25,667 nucleotides of DNA from Candidatus Saccharibacteria bacterium UBA6039. Its GTDB lineage: Bacteria; Patescibacteriota; Saccharimonadia; Saccharimonadales; Saccharimonadaceae. The number at the start of each line of letters is the position of its first letter. The stretch's first letter is position 1. The stretch spans positions 1 to 25,667 of the forward strand of contig DIZB01000024.1 of the NCBI GenBank assembly GCA_002427805.1, written 5' to 3'. Below are positions 13,838-21,892 of this stretch, one piece after another. The notes beneath the pieces were generated by a model, which saw only the letters and a list, made by a program, of their open reading frames with translations, had not been told where the DNA came from and searched no databases. The position numbers and the translations under genes were made by a program.

Positions 13838-14659
13838 TTAGTCGTCACGTTCCAAAACTTGAGGGTTTGAGTTGACCGCACTTTGTGCAGCTTTAGGATC
13901 CGCAAAATATGTTTCGATGCCTGAGACAATCGCTTTGGCCTCAATTGTTAAACGAGAAGGGTTAGGGGAAGAAAGCTGACTAAACTCTGAAGAGTTTGTG
14001 ATGAAAAAGCCCTCGCTCACAGTAGATGGCATTGTTGATTTTGACAGGACACTATCCTCAAACTGAGCGATACCATCGTTCGGAATGCCAAGCTGTGACG
14101 ATGTTGCGTTTAAAATGCTGGTTGCGAGCGCTTGGTCGCTATCCTTGTAAAAAAGAGCAGTGGCGTAGTCGACTGAATCATCACTAAAGTCATTGTGATG
14201 AATTGAGACCATGATGGTTGCATGTCGGCTATTGCAGTAACCCCAACGGTCGTTGTTGTTCATTGTTGGGTCATTGGTGGTGCGTGTCATGAATACGCGG
14301 TAGCCACTATTTTGTAGGCTTGTTTGTACCTGCAAAGCAACTTTCAGATTTATGTCACGTTCGTTAATAGTACCGTCGTTACTGAGCGCGCCAGGGTCGG
14401 ACCCTCCGTGGCCGGGGTCGAGACAGACCGATTGGGATTTTGAATAGGTAGTAACTGTCGGAGCAGCTTTAGCGTCTGTCTGTGTGCTTGCACCACCCGT
14501 ATGCGCCGTAATAAGAATGAATGCAACCACAACGATGACTGTTATCACGGGGAATCGAACACGACGTTTAGAATTCATATTAGTACTCTTGACGACACGA
14601 GAGCTGCCTCGATAGTAACTGTAGGCATACGTGGTGGGGTTGGGTGAAGAGCGTGACAT
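13838..14659 (-). CDS. N-acetylmuramoyl-L-alanine amidase (Amidase_3)
   Basis: This zinc amidase cuts the bond between muramic acid and the stem peptide of peptidoglycan. The 273-residue product has a signal anchor at about 36-53 and an Amidase_3 domain from about 77. Zinc ligands are H84 (LDPGHGGSDPGA), E100 (NERDINL) and H154 (VSIHHND); the catalytic Glu is likely E216 (STVSEGFFITNSSE). It is membrane-anchored and faces outward, so it acts in cell separation, growth or contact with a host cell. Start is unsure: ATG 14659 lies about 20 nt after the predicted transcript start, whereas ATG 14578 gives a shorter basic tail before the anchor. Confidence 0.88.
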   Translation of the reverse strand: MSRSSPNPTTYAYSYYRGSSRVVKSTNMNSKRRVRFPVITVIVVVAFILITAHTGGASTQTDAKAAPTVTTYSKSQSVCLDPGHGGSDPGALSNDGTINERDINLKVALQVQTSLQNSGYRVFMTRTTNDPTMNNNDRWGYCNSRHATIMVSIHHNDFSDDSVDYATALFYKDSDQALATSILNATSSQLGIPNDGIAQFEDSVLSKSTMPSTVSEGFFITNSSEFSQLSSPNPSRLTIEAKAIVSGIETYFADPKAAQSAVNSNPQVLERDD

Positions 14660-14686
14660 ATGTTTGTTTTGTTTGGAGTCAACTAT

Positions 14687-14695
14687 ATTTTACCA
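14687..14695 (-). promoter_or_regulatory. Extended -10 promoter of the amidase gene
   Basis: On the minus strand TGGTAAAAT: TGn at 14693-14695 and TAAAAT at 14687-14692. It lies 27 nt ahead of the ATG at 14659. Confidence 0.5.
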
Positions 14696-14729
14696 CATAC
14701 TGCCACATGAGAAACCAATGAAGACGGAG

Positions 14730-15143
14730 CTAGTAAACGCTAAATGTACCTTCGACCACATCATTAATGTGATCATGGAAACGAAATGATCCAGCCTGAA
14801 TAAGTGTGACAGTGAGCGAGCCGTCTTTGCCTAACATTTTCTCTTCAATACCGTCGTAGGGGACATGTTTTTCGTGAAAGCCGAACGCAATCATATATTG
14901 AGCCGTGTCATGGTTAATAATCGTCAGCGTATCGCAACGGAGCGCATTGACGTGGCTTGGAGTCGCTTTACTATTTTCAATAATGACTGTGTGGACTGCT
15001 TGGTTGGGGAAGCAGCCCTGATGAGTATCGGCATATTTTTGATCAAGATAGTGAGAGGAAAGAGTGACGGCGAGAAAACCAGCACCAACGACGGCAGCAA
15101 GAGCACCGATGATGATTAAACTTTTTTCAACCCACCTCAACAT
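14730..15143 (-). CDS. Membrane-anchored cupredoxin-like protein
   Basis: The 137-residue product has an N-terminal membrane anchor (8-28) and an outward beta-rich domain (about 45-137) with a cupredoxin-like pattern. That pattern includes LRCDTLTIINHDTAQYMIAF, a GSLTVTLIQAGSFRFHDH strand, and an end VEGTFSVY like the G.i.V close of plastocyanin-type domains. His residues at 90, 93, 123 and 125 could bind copper, but the Cys ligand of electron-transfer cupredoxins is not at its usual place; C44 and C70 may form a disulfide. A copper-binding or purely structural role is open. It appears to be leaderless, with a -10 box 6 nt before its ATG. Confidence 0.65.
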   Translation of the reverse strand: MLRWVEKSLIIIGALAAVVGAGFLAVTLSSHYLDQKYADTHQGCFPNQAVHTVIIENSKATPSHVNALRCDTLTIINHDTAQYMIAFGFHEKHVPYDGIEEKMLGKDGSLTVTLIQAGSFRFHDHINDVVEGTFSVY

Positions 15144-15149
15144 AGCAAA

Positions 15150-15158
15150 AGTATACCA
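15150..15158 (-). promoter_or_regulatory. Extended -10 promoter, leaderless start
   Basis: On the minus strand TGGTATACT (TGn at 15156-15158, TATACT at 15150-15155) ends 6 nt before the ATG at 15143. There is no ribosome binding site between them. Confidence 0.65.
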
Positions 15159-15205
15159 GAAAGCGAGGTGGTCGTCATTGAAGCGAGTTGTATGTGGCTA
15201 CTTGA

Positions 15206-16417
15206 TCACGAAAGAGGATGGAGTAGACGCCATAGTAAGCCAGGTTGCGAAGGCCGATTTTCTAAGACAATATCCGACGTGGTCGTGAAGTCATGGTCCT
15301 TTGCGATCATCTTTCCAACTACCGTTTTTGAGGCTACTGATGAGAGCGTTTTTTGGGTTGTTGATGAGACTGACGGCGGCGTTTGATTCCAGTTAACGAG
15401 ATCGATGGATTGCTGCACCGCTAGGTTAGTTGACGTTCCCCATGCCGTCGTCGCTGTACCTACGATGGTACCACTGCTTACTACGTTGGTGAGGCTGAAA
15501 AGCTTATCACTTGCCTGAATAAGTGGTAGTGAATAAGAGAGAGCTGTCGATAAAGACGAGGTGTGCATAACAGCAGTAATAATTATTAAGGGCTTATTCT
15601 GAACCGTGATGGTTGCTGCGCCTAAGAAAACACCACCAGCAGCGTCAGTATTTCCTGTCTTAATGCCTACAATGCTTGATTGTCCAAGCAGGGTATTAAC
15701 GTTGCTAAAGCTCCCGCTTGGTGAACTGGCACTTTTTTGGCCAACGATTTGTGCAAGCGCAGGGTTTTGGAGGGCTGCTTGACCAAGCAAGATAAGATCA
15801 TCCGCTGTACTGACGGTATGATCCGAAAATCCGCTGGCGTCGTCGACAGTTGTATGAGTCATCCCGTGGCGTGCAACGTAGCCCGATGCATACGTTTTAT
15901 ATGCATCAAGCGAACCGAAAGCCCAAATTGCGAGACTATCGGCAATATTATTTGCTGAAGGTATCATCATCGCTTGGAGCGCTTGATATTCGGTCATGTG
16001 TTCACCACTCGTAACTGGTACGGATGAGCCATCATTGAGGTAGTAATGGTTATAAATGTCCACATCAGCTGAATTAAACGTGATTGTTGGCCCAGTTGCG
16101 CCTAACTGCAATGGTTTTTTATCAAGTATTGATAGAGCTGTGATGACTTTTGCGACACTTGCTGTCGGCGTTGGGGCGTCGATATTATGGGTAGCCAGTA
16201 CGCCATATCCAACTGCACCATAGGCAGCTTGGCCTTCTGATGGCCAAGGAATAGAAGGTGATGAGCTGCTTGGTTGTTGTGGGAGTGTTATATTTAACGT
16301 CAGTGGGAGGGCGATCGGTCGTAGGGTTGCATACAGCACATAGGTGATAAGCAGAGGTATAAAAAGCCGTCGTATACGAATACGGCGTTGTTTTTTTACT
16401 GGGATACGAGGTCTCAT
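15206..16417 (-). CDS. D-alanyl-D-alanine carboxypeptidase (peptidase S11)
   Basis: This penicillin-binding enzyme trims the terminal D-Ala from peptidoglycan stem peptides. With the start at ATG 16417 it has 403 residues: a basic N-terminus (MRPRIPVKKQRRIRIRR), a membrane anchor near 18-36, and the catalytic domain with SVAK (nucleophile S87, K90), SAN (S154-N156) and KTG (253-255). The C-terminal 100 residues are a less conserved beta-rich extension ending in a hydrophobic-basic tail (GLLWRLLHPLS). I prefer 16417 over the in-frame ATG at 16453 because a perfect TATAAT sits at 16425-16430, inside the longer form. It forms an envelope cluster with the two genes downstream. Confidence 0.88.
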   Translation of the reverse strand: MRPRIPVKKQRRIRIRRLFIPLLITYVLYATLRPIALPLTLNITLPQQPSSSSPSIPWPSEGQAAYGAVGYGVLATHNIDAPTPTASVAKVITALSILDKKPLQLGATGPTITFNSADVDIYNHYYLNDGSSVPVTSGEHMTEYQALQAMMIPSANNIADSLAIWAFGSLDAYKTYASGYVARHGMTHTTVDDASGFSDHTVSTADDLILLGQAALQNPALAQIVGQKSASSPSGSFSNVNTLLGQSSIVGIKTGNTDAAGGVFLGAATITVQNKPLIIITAVMHTSSLSTALSYSLPLIQASDKLFSLTNVVSSGTIVGTATTAWGTSTNLAVQQSIDLVNWNQTPPSVSSTTQKTLSSVASKTVVGKMIAKDHDFTTTSDIVLENRPSQPGLLWRLLHPLS

Positions 16418-16424
16418 TGCGTCT

Positions 16425-16430
16425 ATTATA
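16425..16430 (-). promoter_or_regulatory. -10 box 7 nt before the carboxypeptidase start
   Basis: TATAAT on the minus strand ends 7 nt before ATG 16417. No TGn extension and no clear -35 box are seen. It predicts a leaderless mRNA and decides the start codon. Confidence 0.55.
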
Positions 16431-16504
16431 TAGACTTTGTCTCGTGCTTGCATCTCCGGTTCGTGACGTAAGAGAAATCAAGACGCATCAACACACGCAA
16501 CCTC

Positions 16505-16513
16505 TGGTATAAT
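16505..16513 (+). promoter_or_regulatory. Promoter of the tRNA pair
   Basis: TGGTATAAT (TATAAT at 16508-16513) lies 10 nt ahead of the tRNA-Cys 5' end. It has the same extended -10 form as several protein genes in the window. Confidence 0.65.
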
Positions 16514-16523
16514 AATCGAAGAT

Positions 16524-16597
16524 GGCGCGTTGGCGGAGCAGTTACGCAGCGGTCTGCAAAACCGCGTAGACGGGTGCAACTCCCGTACGTGCCTCCA
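16524..16597 (+). tRNA. tRNA-Cys (anticodon GCA)
   Basis: The acceptor stem GGCGCGU pairs with ACGUGCC (16587-16593), with one G-U. The anticodon loop is CTGCAAA between CGGT/ACCG stem bases, and the T arm is GACGGGTGCAACTCCCGT-like with stem CGGG/CCCG. U73 is the Cys discriminator base, and CCA is encoded (16595-16597). Confidence 0.93.
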
Positions 16598-16611
16598 TTT
16601 ACAATTTTTTT

Positions 16612-16698
16612 GCGCGGGTGGTGGAATTGGTAGACACGAGAGACTTAAAATCTCTTGGCCTAACGGTCGTGCGGGTTCAATTCCCGCCCCGCGCACCA
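16612..16698 (+). tRNA. tRNA-Leu (anticodon UAA)
   Basis: This is an 87-nt class II tRNA. The acceptor stem GCGCGGG pairs with CCCGCGC (16688-16694). The anticodon stem AGAGA/TCTCT encloses loop CTTAAAA. A long variable arm (TGGCCTAACGGTCG region) and T arm GCGGGTTCAATTCCCGC follow. A73 and encoded CCA (16696-16698) complete it. It lies 14 nt after tRNA-Cys and is probably co-transcribed. Confidence 0.95.
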
Positions 16699-16707
16699 CC
16701 TAAAGAT

Positions 16708-16729
16708 AGCCCTTTATTGGGCTGTTTTT
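16708..16729 (+). terminator. Terminator after the tRNA pair
   Basis: AGCCC (16708-16712) and GGGCT (16719-16723) form a 5-bp stem with a 6-nt loop, followed by GTTTTT. It ends the tRNA transcript just ahead of the lemA promoter. Confidence 0.6.
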
Positions 16730-16741
16730 AGTTGCCGGATT

Positions 16742-16750
16742 TGCTATAAT
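16742..16750 (+). promoter_or_regulatory. Extended -10 promoter of the lemA operon
   Basis: TGCTATAAT, with TATAAT at 16745-16750. Unlike the leaderless cases, a 5' leader of about 30 nt follows and carries an AAAGGGG ribosome binding site before ATG 16787. Confidence 0.65.
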
Positions 16751-16786
16751 AAAGGTACGAGCAATAAGCTTATTAAAGGGGAAAAT

Positions 16787-17350
16787 ATGACAGTACTATG
16801 GATTATTTTGGGAATTATCGTCCTTCTTGGACTATTCTTCGCCGCAACGTACAACGGCCTTATTACACTACGAAACCGCGTAGATGAAGCATGGAGCGAC
16901 ATCACGGTTCAATTGAAGCGTCGTCTCGACTTGATTCCGAACCTTGTTGAAACTGTGAAGGGTTATGCTACTCACGAGAAAACTGTCTTTGAGGACGTGA
17001 CTGCTGCACGTGCCAATGCACTCAGTGCAACTGGTGTAAAACAAACTGCCGAGACCGAAAACCAGTTTGAGGGTGCCCTAAAGAGCCTCTTTGCAGTTGC
17101 AGAAGCCTACCCAGACCTTAAGGCAAACCAAAACTTCCTCGAGCTACAACAAGAACTCGTTGACACGGAAGACAAAATCCAGGCGTCACGTCGTTTCTAT
17201 AACGGCGGCGTACGTGATCTTAACACCAAGATTCAGTCATTCCCAACAAACATCCTTGCAGCTATGTTTAGCTTTAAGAGCCGTGACTTTTATGGACTTG
17301 ATGAAGCTGACCAAGCAGCTGCCGAGAAACCAGTCGACGTAAAGTTCTAG
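16787..17350 (+). CDS. lemA: LemA family protein
   Basis: This 187-residue protein has an N-terminal membrane segment (about 4-22) and the long helical LemA domain. Family hallmarks seen are YNGLITLRNRVDEAWSDITV, QLKRRLDLIPNLVETVKGYA (43-62), and later ASRRFYNGGVRDLNTKIQSFP and FYGLDEAD. LemA proteins sit in the membrane; their exact role is unknown, but genes commonly pair with HtpX or other M48 proteases, as here, suggesting a part in membrane protein quality control. It is the first gene of a plus-strand operon that runs to rdgB; the next gene starts 4 nt after its stop. Confidence 0.93.
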   Translation: MTVLWIILGIIVLLGLFFAATYNGLITLRNRVDEAWSDITVQLKRRLDLIPNLVETVKGYATHEKTVFEDVTAARANALSATGVKQTAETENQFEGALKSLFAVAEAYPDLKANQNFLELQQELVDTEDKIQASRRFYNGGVRDLNTKIQSFPTNILAAMFSFKSRDFYGLDEADQAAAEKPVDVKF

Positions 17351-17354
17351 CACT

Positions 17355-18230
17355 ATGTACAAAGCGATTGCCGCCAATAAACGCAACACATTCATTATTA
17401 TGGCTGTCTTTGTTGCGATTATCGGTATTATCGGCTGGGCGGTAAGCTACGTATACGGCAATCGGAGTATTAGTTATATTGTGGTTGTTATTGCCGCGAT
17501 TTATGCGCTCATTCAGTACTTCGCGGCAAGTAGCCTCGCGGTTGCTATGACAGGGGCAAGAGAAATAGAAAAGCGGGATAATCCACGGCTGTTTCGTGTG
17601 GTTGAGAACCTGGCGATTACACTCGGTATCGCAACACCAAGGGTATATATTATCGATGATCCTGCGCCAAATGCATTTGCAACCGGACGTGACCCGAAAC
17701 ATGCACTAGTTGCTGTAACAACAGGACTTCTAGATATTATGGACGACCGAGAGCTTTCGGCAGTCATGGCGCACGAGATGGGGCACGTTCAAAACTATGA
17801 TATTCGTGTCAGTATGATTACCTTCGGACTCGTAAGTGCGATCGGTCTTATCTCCGATATTGTGCTTCGCATGATGTTTTTTGGTAATGATCGCAATAAC
17901 AATTCGAATCCGATTATATTTGTCGTCGGCCTCGTTGTGATTATTTTGGCACCGATCGCAGCTATAATTGTGCAACTGGCAATTAGTAGGCAACGTGAGT
18001 ACCTCGCCGATGCAACTGGCGCACTGACAACTCGTGACCCCGAGGCGCTGGCTGATGCGCTTGAAAAGCTCGAGAAGTTTGGTCGCCCAATGCAAAAACA
18101 AAATTCATCAACAGCGCATCTATTCTTTTCGAACCCACTTAAAGCTGGCGGGTTTTCGAAACTGTTCAGCACGCACCCACCGCTTGAGGATCGTATTGCA
18201 CGGCTACGAAGTAACGCGAATAAATTCTAA
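17355..18230 (+). CDS. htpX: HtpX-like membrane zinc protease (M48)
   Basis: This 291-residue integral membrane metalloprotease probably degrades damaged membrane proteins. Two N-terminal membrane helices (about 12-32 and 40-60) precede the zinc motif HEMGH (H140, E141, H144); the third ligand is E215 in REYLADA. Two further hydrophobic segments (about 153-173 and 187-209) lie between motif and third ligand, as in HtpX. The IIDDPAPNAFATGRDP segment before the motif is characteristic. It starts 4 nt after lemA without its own ribosome binding site, so it is translationally coupled. Confidence 0.93.
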   Translation: MYKAIAANKRNTFIIMAVFVAIIGIIGWAVSYVYGNRSISYIVVVIAAIYALIQYFAASSLAVAMTGAREIEKRDNPRLFRVVENLAITLGIATPRVYIIDDPAPNAFATGRDPKHALVAVTTGLLDIMDDRELSAVMAHEMGHVQNYDIRVSMITFGLVSAIGLISDIVLRMMFFGNDRNNNSNPIIFVVGLVVIILAPIAAIIVQLAISRQREYLADATGALTTRDPEALADALEKLEKFGRPMQKQNSSTAHLFFSNPLKAGGFSKLFSTHPPLEDRIARLRSNANKF

Positions 18231-18250
18231 ACAATAAAGAGATTTCTGTC

Positions 18251-19315
18251 ATGGCTACAAAAAAGAAACTACCCACAAAATCCGACACCACACCCGATAC
18301 AAAAATTCCAACGTGGCGTCTTGATAAACACCTTGCTCGTAAAAGAAAAGCATTTTTATCGAGGCGACCACATCGTAGCTTCCGGCTTACGAAACGACGC
18401 GAGTATAGTCGGTCGCTCGTGCTTCCTGGCTACTTTTCATTTACAAATTCGGTAAGAAAAGAACTGCTCGCAAATAAAAAAACGTTTCTCTTGCTTGCGC
18501 TTGTGTATGCGGTACTTTCTGGGTTACTTGTTGGCATCACATCACAAGCTACCTATACGACAATCACGGATAGCTTGCGCCAAGCTGGCACAGGTTTATT
18601 TGGTGGTGATGTAAGCCAGTTGGGAACGAGTGCTTCGCTACTCGGCTCAGCCCTTACTGGCGGGATTACTCAAACACTCACACCAATACAGGCAGTCTAC
18701 GCATCACTTATAGGCCTCATGACTTGGCTCACAACTGTATGGTTACTCCGTAACTTCCTTGCTGGAAACAAGGTGAAACTACGTGATGGACTATATAATT
18801 CATCGGCGCCAATTCTCTCGACATTTCTCGTAGTACTTGTTGCGATCCTGCAGTTACTCCCAATGGGGATTGCATTCATTGGTTTTTCTGCGGCGCAGGC
18901 AAGTGGGCTGCTAAGTGGTGGAGTTGAAGCAATGCTATTTTGGATTGCCGCCGGGCTTTTAGTCGTTCTTTCAATGTACTGGATTACTTCAACGTTTATC
19001 GCACTCGTTGTTGTGACACTACCAGGTATGTACCCAATACGTGCGCTTGTGACAGCGGGTGATCTTGTAACGGGCAGACGGCTACGAATTTTGAAAAGGA
19101 TCCTATGGCTTCTTGGCACAATTGTAGTCGCGTGGATTGTGGTTGTTGTGCCAATCGTTCTTATAGATACCTTCCTTAAAGGAGTCGGGATTTCGATAGA
19201 TGTTGTACTGCCAATTGTACTTGTCATTATGGGGTCACTCACGATTATCTGGGCGTCATCATATGTATACTTACTGTATAGAAAGGTAGTTGCCGACGAT
19301 GCAAAACCAGCCTAA
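18251..19315 (+). CDS. Polytopic membrane protein of unknown function
   Basis: The 354-residue product begins with about 70 very basic, probably cytoplasmic residues (KHLARKRKAFLSRRPHRSFR), followed by about six hydrophobic segments (near 77-98, 148-167, 188-213, 228-252, 285-305, 316-340). No transporter or enzyme motif is recognised. A small amphipathic or outward loop at about 100-145 is rich in Gly, Ser and Thr. It lies in the operon between htpX and ligA, and its last bases overlap the ligase start. The basic tail might bind nucleic acid or ribosomes, which is speculation. Confidence 0.75.
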   Translation: MATKKKLPTKSDTTPDTKIPTWRLDKHLARKRKAFLSRRPHRSFRLTKRREYSRSLVLPGYFSFTNSVRKELLANKKTFLLLALVYAVLSGLLVGITSQATYTTITDSLRQAGTGLFGGDVSQLGTSASLLGSALTGGITQTLTPIQAVYASLIGLMTWLTTVWLLRNFLAGNKVKLRDGLYNSSAPILSTFLVVLVAILQLLPMGIAFIGFSAAQASGLLSGGVEAMLFWIAAGLLVVLSMYWITSTFIALVVVTLPGMYPIRALVTAGDLVTGRRLRILKRILWLLGTIVVAWIVVVVPIVLIDTFLKGVGISIDVVLPIVLVIMGSLTIIWASSYVYLLYRKVVADDAKPA

Positions 19316-21311
19316 GCAGCGTGCCCAGGAGCTACGGACATTACTTTCAAAGTACGGTTACGAATATCATGTGCTTGATGCACCGTCAGTCGATGATGCT
19401 GTGTACGATAGTTTGTTTGGTGAGTTGAAGAAAATTGAAGCTCAAAACCCTGAACTCATTACGCCCGATAGTCCAACCCAACGAGTTGGTAATGAACTCA
19501 TTGGTGGCTTTAAAAAAGTTACCCATAGCTCTCGAATGCTGAGCCTGAACGATGTGTTTGATGTGAAGGAAGTTGAAGCCTGGGTTGAACGTATGGATAA
19601 ATTACTGCCAGGCCGCAGTCATGAATTCTTTGCAGACATCAAGATGGACGGCCTTGCATGCTCGCTTATTTACCAAGATGGATTACTGACTCAGGCAGTG
19701 ACACGTGGTGATAGTTTTGTTGGTGAAGACGTGACGGCAAACGTACGCACGATTAAAAATGTGCCGCTACGACTACACACGCAAAAGGGATTTAAAAATT
19801 TCTTAGTTGGACGAACTGAAATCCGTGGTGAGATTGTGATGCTAAAGAAGCATTTTGAAGCACTCAACAAAGCGCGTCACGCGGCGGGTGAGCCAGAGTT
19901 TGCAAATCCACGAAACTTGGCTGCAGGTACAATTCGTCAGCTCGATCCAAAGCTTGTCGCTCAGCGCCCACTGTCGTTTAATGCCTATGATGTGCTACGT
20001 GAAGACCCAGCTGAAGTACCAACGAATATGTTTGCCTACGAGGCAGCAAGTGCACTAGGCATTACGCGTAATAAGCAAGCTGCCGTATTTACGACACTTA
20101 AAGACGTAATGACATTTGTGAATGAAGTTGAAGCGATGCGTGACAGCTTGCCGTACAACATTGATGGCCTCGTGATAAAAGTAAATGATCGTGCGAAGTT
20201 TCGTGAGCTAGGTATTGTTGGTAAACAACCACGCGCGGCTGTGGCGTACAAATATTCACCTGAGCAAGCAACGACAATTGTAAAAGATATTGTTATTAGC
20301 ATTGGCAGAACCGGTGCAGCAACGCCAGTCGCCGTGTTTGATCCGGTTGTTGTTGCGGGCAGTACTGTGCAGCACGCGAGTTTACATAATGCAGATGAAA
20401 TCGCGCGGCTCGATATACGGGTGGGTGATACAGTTGTTATTTTTAAGGCAGGTGATATTATTCCGCAGGTACAATCAGTGGTCACTGAACTGCGTCCAAA
20501 AAACGCTAGCAAAGTAAATTACGAAATCCTTCTCGCAGATCAGTATCCTGAGCTTGAGTTTGAGCGTGTTGGTAAAGACGTTGTGTACCGCGTGAAAGGT
20601 GCCGATAGTGATTTGATGCTCAAGCGATCAGTCGAATATTATGCGTCAAAAGGATCACTTGATATCGATACGCTGGGTGAGAAAAACGTTGTTGCGCTTG
20701 TTGATGCCGGGCTTGTGAAAGATCTTGCTGATATGTACGCACTGAGTCTCGATGATGTCTTGGCGCTTGATCGCTTCGCTGATATATCTGCACGTAAACT
20801 TATTGATGCGATTGCTGAAAAGAAAAACCCGCCGCTTGAAAAGTTTATTCTGGGACTCGGTATTCGTCATGTTGGCACCCAAACGGCAATCGATCTCGCG
20901 AGCCAATTTGAGTCGATGGAGGCGTTATCACAGGCATCGATTGAACAACTCGAGGCCGTGGACGGCATAGGTAAAGTAGTCGCCGAAAGCATTGTTGCGT
21001 GGTTTGCCGACCCCGATAATGAAGTGCTCCTTGAAAAGTTTACGAGTCTTAACGTGAAGCCACAATTTATCAAGAAGACCGGCAAGCTCGTGGGGAGTGC
21101 GTTTGTTATTACGGGTACACTTAGCTCAATGAGTCGCGATAACGCGGCTGATCGCATACGCGAACTCGGCGGTACATTCCAATCTGCCGTCGCTAAAGAT
21201 ACGACATACTTGGTGGCTGGTGGTAAAGTTGGTGGCAGCAAGCTCAAAAAAGCGCAGGAATATGGTACGAAAATAATTAGCGAAGACGAACTCATGGAGA
21301 TTATAAAATAA
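19299..21311 (+). CDS. ligA: NAD-dependent DNA ligase, zinc-finger cysteines missing
   Basis: This is the replicative ligase, joining nicks using NAD. The 670-residue length is normal. In order: the Ia domain (YHVLDAPSVDDAVYD), adenylation with the nucleophile Lys in KMDG (K115), the RGDSFVGEDVTANV and GEIVMLKKHFEALN motifs, the OB fold with VGRTGAATPVA-like IGRTGAATPVAVF, helix-hairpin-helix repeats, and a C-terminal BRCT domain (about 595-670). The zinc finger expected at about 408-440 keeps its flanks but has no Cys at all; the only Cys of the protein is near the active site. ATG 19299 is chosen over TTG 19290. It overlaps the genes on both sides. Confidence 0.95.
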   Translation: MQNQPKQRAQELRTLLSKYGYEYHVLDAPSVDDAVYDSLFGELKKIEAQNPELITPDSPTQRVGNELIGGFKKVTHSSRMLSLNDVFDVKEVEAWVERMDKLLPGRSHEFFADIKMDGLACSLIYQDGLLTQAVTRGDSFVGEDVTANVRTIKNVPLRLHTQKGFKNFLVGRTEIRGEIVMLKKHFEALNKARHAAGEPEFANPRNLAAGTIRQLDPKLVAQRPLSFNAYDVLREDPAEVPTNMFAYEAASALGITRNKQAAVFTTLKDVMTFVNEVEAMRDSLPYNIDGLVIKVNDRAKFRELGIVGKQPRAAVAYKYSPEQATTIVKDIVISIGRTGAATPVAVFDPVVVAGSTVQHASLHNADEIARLDIRVGDTVVIFKAGDIIPQVQSVVTELRPKNASKVNYEILLADQYPELEFERVGKDVVYRVKGADSDLMLKRSVEYYASKGSLDIDTLGEKNVVALVDAGLVKDLADMYALSLDDVLALDRFADISARKLIDAIAEKKNPPLEKFILGLGIRHVGTQTAIDLASQFESMEALSQASIEQLEAVDGIGKVVAESIVAWFADPDNEVLLEKFTSLNVKPQFIKKTGKLVGSAFVITGTLSSMSRDNAADRIRELGGTFQSAVAKDTTYLVAGGKVGGSKLKKAQEYGTKIISEDELMEIIK

Positions 21312-21637
21312 TGGGTAAGCTTAAGATTGTCACATTTGTACCAATTGAAAATGCTGATGCGGTGCGCCAGGCACTTGGTGATGCTGGTGCGGGCCTAATC
21401 GGTGAGTACGCGTACTGCAGTTACTCGGTCGTTGGCAAAGGGCGATTTACACCATCAGCCGCTGCCCATCCTCACATTGGCGAGGCAGGCGTCGCTGAAA
21501 TTGTTGACGAAGAGCGCATTGAAGTTGTATGTGAACGCGAAGATGCAAAAGCGGTTATTGCTGCTATGAAGGCAGTGCATCCATATGAAGAAGTAGCCTT
21601 TGATATCTATCCACTATTAGATGAGAGCGAACTATAG
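21311..21637 (+). CDS. YqfO/NIF3-type small domain protein
   Basis: This 108-residue stand-alone version of the PII/CutA-like domain is found inserted in YqfO/NIF3 proteins. Hallmarks are the KIVTFVPIENADAVRQAL start, GAGLIGEYAYCSYSVVGKGRF, the GEAGVAEIVDEERIEVVCE strand, and AVHPYEEVAFDIYPL near the end (the HPYE motif). Members are thought to bind metal or small ligands as trimers, but the biological role is unclear. Its ATG shares one base with the ligA stop (TAATG), so it is co-translated with ligase. Confidence 0.8.
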   Translation: MGKLKIVTFVPIENADAVRQALGDAGAGLIGEYAYCSYSVVGKGRFTPSAAAHPHIGEAGVAEIVDEERIEVVCEREDAKAVIAAMKAVHPYEEVAFDIYPLLDESEL

Positions 21638-21892
21638 ATGGTTCATATTTCTCATCTAGATTTGTCGGTGCCGCCGCTTGAAATTGGTAGGTATCAACAT
21701 TATAAAGGTGACTTCTATGATGTTATTGGCGTTGCGCTGCATAGTGAAAATCACGAACCTTTAGTTATATATAAACCACTTTATGAAAGTCCAGTGCCGT
21801 ATTGGTTGCGACCATACGACATGTTTATCGATCACGTTGTGTTTAATGGTGAGCAGGTTCCGCGCTTTAAGAAAGTGAACAATAATGACTAA
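21638..21892 (+). CDS. DUF1653 family protein
   Basis: This 84-residue single-domain protein has the DUF1653 pattern: GRYQHYKGDFYDVIGVALHS (17-36), then PLVIYKPLY and WLRPYDMFID, ending PRFKKV. The family is widespread in bacteria and has no known function. It begins directly after the preceding stop codon and ends 8 bases inside rdgB, so it belongs to the same translationally coupled set as the YqfO-like gene and the nucleotide-pool enzyme RdgB. Confidence 0.85.
   Translation: MVHISHLDLSVPPLEIGRYQHYKGDFYDVIGVALHSENHEPLVIYKPLYESPVPYWLRPYDMFIDHVVFNGEQVPRFKKVNNND

Noticed and set aside
16478..16699. Minus-strand frame with RGAGIEPARPLG
   Set aside because: It is the antisense of tRNA-Leu and tRNA-Cys.
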